A DNA stretch of 64,000 nt from Candidatus Gastranaerophilales bacterium (lineage in GTDB: Bacteria > Cyanobacteriota > Vampirovibrionia > Gastranaerophilales > Gastranaerophilaceae), in contig CAJOKJ010000009.1 in NCBI GenBank assembly GCA_905235155.1, positions 1 through 64,000 of the forward strand, written 5' to 3'. This document shows positions 61,160 through 64,000 of the stretch, in pieces. How positions within the stretch are numbered: the first letter of the stretch is position 1; each line of letters starts with the position of its first letter. The notes beneath the pieces are model-generated. The model ran no database searches. It saw only the letters and a program-made list of their open reading frames with translations, and had not been told where the DNA came from. The position numbers and the translations under genes are program-made.

Positions 61160-62890
61160 TTATTTTTCAAAAACAAATATACTAAAAAAAATATCTGTTC
61201 TTTTTACATTTATTAATTTTAAATCTTGTCCTGCTGCAAAAATTATATCTTCAACTATTCTTGCTGCAAGCGGATAATATATAGCACTTCGCCTATATGA
61301 ATCAATATTTTTAAACATTGCTTGTATTTCAGGCAAAGTTTCCATATAGCTTGTTTCATCAGTAATCAAAATAAACTTCTGCCCCTTTTTCATTTGTGAA
61401 AAGCATTTATTATGCAGATTATTAACTAAAACTGCTGACGGATAATCTGTAATTAAATATTCGTACAAATATGTTTTGGCATTTTTTCTGTTCAATTTAT
61501 CAGCAAAATTTTTACCGAAAATAAATTCAATATCATAAGGACGAATACCGAGTAAAAAAGCATCATACGTATCAAAGTCAATGCGAATACCTTTATTAAC
61601 ATATTTTGTTAAAACTTTTCCAAACCTTGATATCATTACATAATCTGATGATTTTATATCTGTATTATTATACTCTTTTAAAAATAACTTAGTATAAACC
61701 AACTGTCTGTTTAAAGCAGAATGCGGAGCAACAAAGTAATAAGTACAATTCACGAATAACCATAATGATATCAAAAATACACGTAAAAACTTATTTTTTA
61801 ACAAGCAAACACCACAAACCGATATTATAAGCAAAACTGTTGTTGTTGCGACTGTATATCTGAAAGTTAGAGCTAACTGATGCGACAGAACAAGCACTAA
61901 CTGTATTAAAATTAAAATAATTGAAGGCACTGAAAATAAAATAAAATTTGTATCCTTAATTTTTTTTACAACAACATTAATCAATCCTACAAATCCGATA
62001 GATATAGGAATTACCGCAAAAGCAACCAGATACAGATTAAAAATATTTTTAAGCATATATCTTGAAAGCATTATGTCATTTGTTATGAATTGGTCAAAAA
62101 TATTTGAAAAACAAGTTAAAAAATAGGTAAAAATAAGAGAAATTTCAAAACCTATAACGTCACGGTAAAAACTTAAAATAGCATTTTTGTACATAAAAAT
62201 ATTATGCAAAATATAAATTAAAACAGGAATGTATAAAAATGCAATAATCAGATATATTTTTATAAATTTAAATAAACTTTCTTTTTTCTTTAATAAAATA
62301 TAAACAAGCCCGATAATAAACTGACAAAACACAAACATAAAAGAAAAATTATAAGTATAAAGTAATAATATCGAGCTTAAAAGATACCCGATGGCATAAC
62401 GAATATGTAAAATATTTTGTACTAATTTTGCAAAAAAATAAGAGGATAATAATATCAAGGTTATTGACATACCATAAAATCTTACTTCTGTGGAATAATG
62501 AATATTAAAAGCCTGAATTGCCAAAAATAAAGCAGATAAGTAGGCACAAGTTTTATTGCCGAATAAATTTTTTACAACATAAAAACAAACAGGGATAGAG
62601 CAGGTTGTTAGTATACATCCCAAAACCCTTAAAGTAAAATCGGATTGCCCGAATATTTTAATCCAGTAATGTAATAGTACAAAATATAAAGGTACATGAA
62701 AATCCTCACAAAATAATGATGCTAAAATTTCTAACAAACTTTTTTTGTTTGCAAAATAAAAACTAAAAAGTTCATCAACCCATAAATCACCAAAATTGTG
62801 TAACGCAACAAGTCTTAAAACCAGTGCAAATATTGTAATTAAGAAAACAAAAAATGTTTCGGATTTATGTACTTTAATATAATTTAGCAT
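61160..62890 (-). CDS. GT-C (GT39/ArnT-like) membrane glycosyltransferase
   Basis: The first extracytoplasmic loop carries LWVDELFSFYF with the Asp/Glu pair typical of PMT/ArnT-type enzymes, followed by about ten membrane helices and a soluble C-terminal domain (about 430-576). It should use a polyprenyl-phosphate sugar on the periplasmic side. The GT2 gene next door is the natural partner. The promoter TTTCAA, 17-base spacer, TATAAT ends six bases before the ATG. Its acceptor (protein, lipid or glycan) is not identifiable. Confidence 0.85.
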   Translation of the reverse strand: MLNYIKVHKSETFFVFLITIFALVLRLVALHNFGDLWVDELFSFYFANKKSLLEILASLFCEDFHVPLYFVLLHYWIKIFGQSDFTLRVLGCILTTCSIPVCFYVVKNLFGNKTCAYLSALFLAIQAFNIHYSTEVRFYGMSITLILLSSYFFAKLVQNILHIRYAIGYLLSSILLLYTYNFSFMFVFCQFIIGLVYILLKKKESLFKFIKIYLIIAFLYIPVLIYILHNIFMYKNAILSFYRDVIGFEISLIFTYFLTCFSNIFDQFITNDIMLSRYMLKNIFNLYLVAFAVIPISIGFVGLINVVVKKIKDTNFILFSVPSIILILIQLVLVLSHQLALTFRYTVATTTVLLIISVCGVCLLKNKFLRVFLISLWLFVNCTYYFVAPHSALNRQLVYTKLFLKEYNNTDIKSSDYVMISRFGKVLTKYVNKGIRIDFDTYDAFLLGIRPYDIEFIFGKNFADKLNRKNAKTYLYEYLITDYPSAVLVNNLHNKCFSQMKKGQKFILITDETSYMETLPEIQAMFKNIDSYRRSAIYYPLAARIVEDIIFAAGQDLKLINVKRTDIFFSIFVFEK

Positions 62891-62896
62891 ACGCTA

Positions 62897-62925
62897 ATTA
62901 TACAATAATAGTCTTAATATTGAAA
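62897..62925 (-). promoter_or_regulatory. Promoter of the GT-C gene
   Basis: On the minus strand: TTTCAA (62920-62925), 17-base spacer, TATAAT (62897-62902), six bases from the ATG. Confidence 0.7.
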
Positions 62926-63231
62926 ATATCGGTCAAAATCAACATCATCAAAGTTACAAAGCATTTTATATACATCATCCTCAACATCCATTCGCTGAAA
63001 ATTATAATCATCAAATTTCCAATATTTTGGACTGATACCCTTAACTTGAACTATCTCTTTTTCTTTTAAAATAACTAACTTCTTTTTGACAACATCGACA
63101 GGTAATTCAACCATTTTAGCGAGTTCGACAGCCGTAATTCCGTCTTCATGAGAACACTTTTCAGGAGTCATGAACATAAGTTCAAGACCGACTTTTTTTA
63201 AATCAGCATCTACTATTTCGCATGTTAACAT
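62914..63231 (-). CDS. Small winged-helix-like protein
   Basis: A 105-residue protein with a probable helix-turn-helix: AVELAKMVELPVDVVKKKLVILKEKEIVQVKG, then an acidic C-terminus ending in DVDFDRYFQY. It may bind DNA or mediate protein contacts; no family is clear. An extended -10 (TGTTAATAT) ends six bases before the ATG, again without a ribosome site. Confidence 0.6.
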   Translation of the reverse strand: MLTCEIVDADLKKVGLELMFMTPEKCSHEDGITAVELAKMVELPVDVVKKKLVILKEKEIVQVKGISPKYWKFDDYNFQRMDVEDDVYKMLCNFDDVDFDRYFQY

Positions 63232-63280
63232 ACTTAAATATTAACATCATTTATTAAAATTTTATCCTTTTAATAGTGGA

Positions 63281-64000
63281 TTAATATTTACCTATCCATT
63301 TTTTTAAAACAGGAGTAATTAAAAATAATATAAATGCCAGCACAATAGCAAAAGATGCTAATATAATAAAGAAAATGGAATGAGATATTTTTTCATAATA
63401 CCCCGCAAAAATACCTGCCGACAAATTCCCGACAAAGCTGGACAAAAACCAGCACCCCATTAATAAAGATGCAAATTGTGCAGGTGCCAATTTTGTTACG
63501 AGTGACAAACCTATTGGAGATATACATAATTCTGCAATTGTTGCTACAAAAAATGCCCCCATAAGCCATAAAGGAGAAACATTTTTAATTGTTGCAAAAT
63601 ATGCAGCCGCACTCATTATAAAAAATGAACAACCTATCAATAATAATGCAATATTAAATTTTACAACAGAATTAGGCTCCGATTTTTTAGAATTCAAAAA
63701 TGCCCAAACACCTGACATTATTGGTGCAAATACAATTATAAACAAAGGATTTAATGATTGAAAATATTGAGATGGAATAGTCAAATTCTTACCAAAAATT
63801 GTTATCAAACGGTTTGTTTCATTTTCAGCAAACAAAGCCATAGAACAACCTGCTTGCTCATAACAGCACCAAAAAATTATTGAAAATACCATTAAAACAA
63901 ACAAAGCCCATATTTTTCTTTTTTCTCTCAGACGAAGCTCCCTTTGTTCTCCAATATCTCTAGTTTCATTTTTATAAGGATATAACCCGCATTCACCCAA
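63281..64000 (-). CDS. POT-family peptide transporter, C-terminal part
   Basis: The gene runs off the right edge of the window, so its start is not seen and the internal Met near the edge is not the start. The visible 239 residues match the C-terminal half of proton-dependent oligopeptide transporters: FWCCYEQAGCSMALFAENETNR, then SLNPLFIIVFAPIM and GLSLVTKLAPAQFASLLMG, with about seven membrane helices. It imports di- or tripeptides, in keeping with a gut fermenter. Confidence 0.9.
   Translation of the reverse strand: MGECGLYPYKNETRDIGEQRELRLREKRKIWALFVLMVFSIIFWCCYEQAGCSMALFAENETNRLITIFGKNLTIPSQYFQSLNPLFIIVFAPIMSGVWAFLNSKKSEPNSVVKFNIALLLIGCSFFIMSAAAYFATIKNVSPLWLMGAFFVATIAELCISPIGLSLVTKLAPAQFASLLMGCWFLSSFVGNLSAGIFAGYYEKISHSIFFIILASFAIVLAFILFLITPVLKKWIGKY

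Overview
The window is a stretch of AT-rich bacterial chromosome (roughly 30% GC by eye) that best fits the non-photosynthetic sister group of cyanobacteria found in animal guts (Gastranaerophilales, also called Melainabacteria or Vampirovibrionia). The reasons are an LptD-type outer-membrane assembly protein and LPS-type sugar genes (Gram-negative envelope), a trimeric [FeFe]-hydrogenase with a second hydrogenase and ATP-dependent PEP carboxykinase (fermentative anaerobe), and a protein that looks like LdpA, an iron-sulfur protein otherwise typical of cyanobacteria. The lineage assignment is an inference; no 16S gene is present.

Layout. 1-246: a short GC-rich tract, a promoter and a palindromic repeat. 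247-6576 (minus): lytic transglycosylase, then an operon of a 34-residue membrane peptide, an M23 peptidase, LptD and a class II aldolase. 6668-10179 (plus): NTPase/TPR protein, rsmG and a DUF486-type membrane protein. 10268-11425 (minus): Y-family polymerase. 11504-34007: a large surface-glycan locus. It holds two fucosyltransferases (GT10, GT11), further transferases, an FrhB/pyruvyltransferase fusion split by a frameshift, two DegT aminotransferases, WbqC, GNAT and cupin genes, gmd and fcl (GDP-L-fucose), rfbA and rfbD, ugd, and an LdpA-like/HpcH-like pair. Two 180-residue FimB/RecV-like tyrosine recombinases sit inside this locus together with palindromic sites. 33979-46024: tRNA-Ile, two paralogous large HExxH proteins, a WYL regulator, secreted hypotheticals, an HD-GYP response regulator, a lone SF2 helicase and a YkgJ-type cysteine-cluster protein. 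46102-53986: a frameshifted DXS-like gene, two O-acetyltransferases, tcdA, pckA, mscS-type channel and rlmH. 54002-59784 (minus): second hydrogenase, then hydA, hydB and hydC. 60071-64000: rnpB, a GT2/GT-C glycosyltransferase pair, a small winged-helix protein and the end of a POT-family peptide transporter.

How the genes work together. gmd and fcl would make GDP-L-fucose, which the GT10 and GT11 enzymes could place on a surface glycan; the DegT enzymes would make 4-amino sugars, with GNAT and WbqC as likely modifiers. The most interesting structure is the recombinase system. recombinase 1 (17397-17939) is flanked by two perfect 32-bp palindromic sites whose asymmetric centres (TAAT and ATTA) place them in inverted orientation. 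A promoter-like sequence just inside the right site points outward at the aminotransferase/glycosyltransferase genes. This resembles the layout of the Hin flagellar switch, but with a tyrosine recombinase. recombinase 2 (21604-22146) faces inward from the other end of the same gene group, with a related palindrome upstream of it, and a near copy of that upstream unit lies in inverted orientation at 137-199. I propose a phase-variable glycan switch; this is inference from sequence layout.

A second window-wide pattern is that many genes without a Shine-Dalgarno sequence have a good -10 hexamer ending about 6 bases before the ATG, which predicts leaderless mRNAs.
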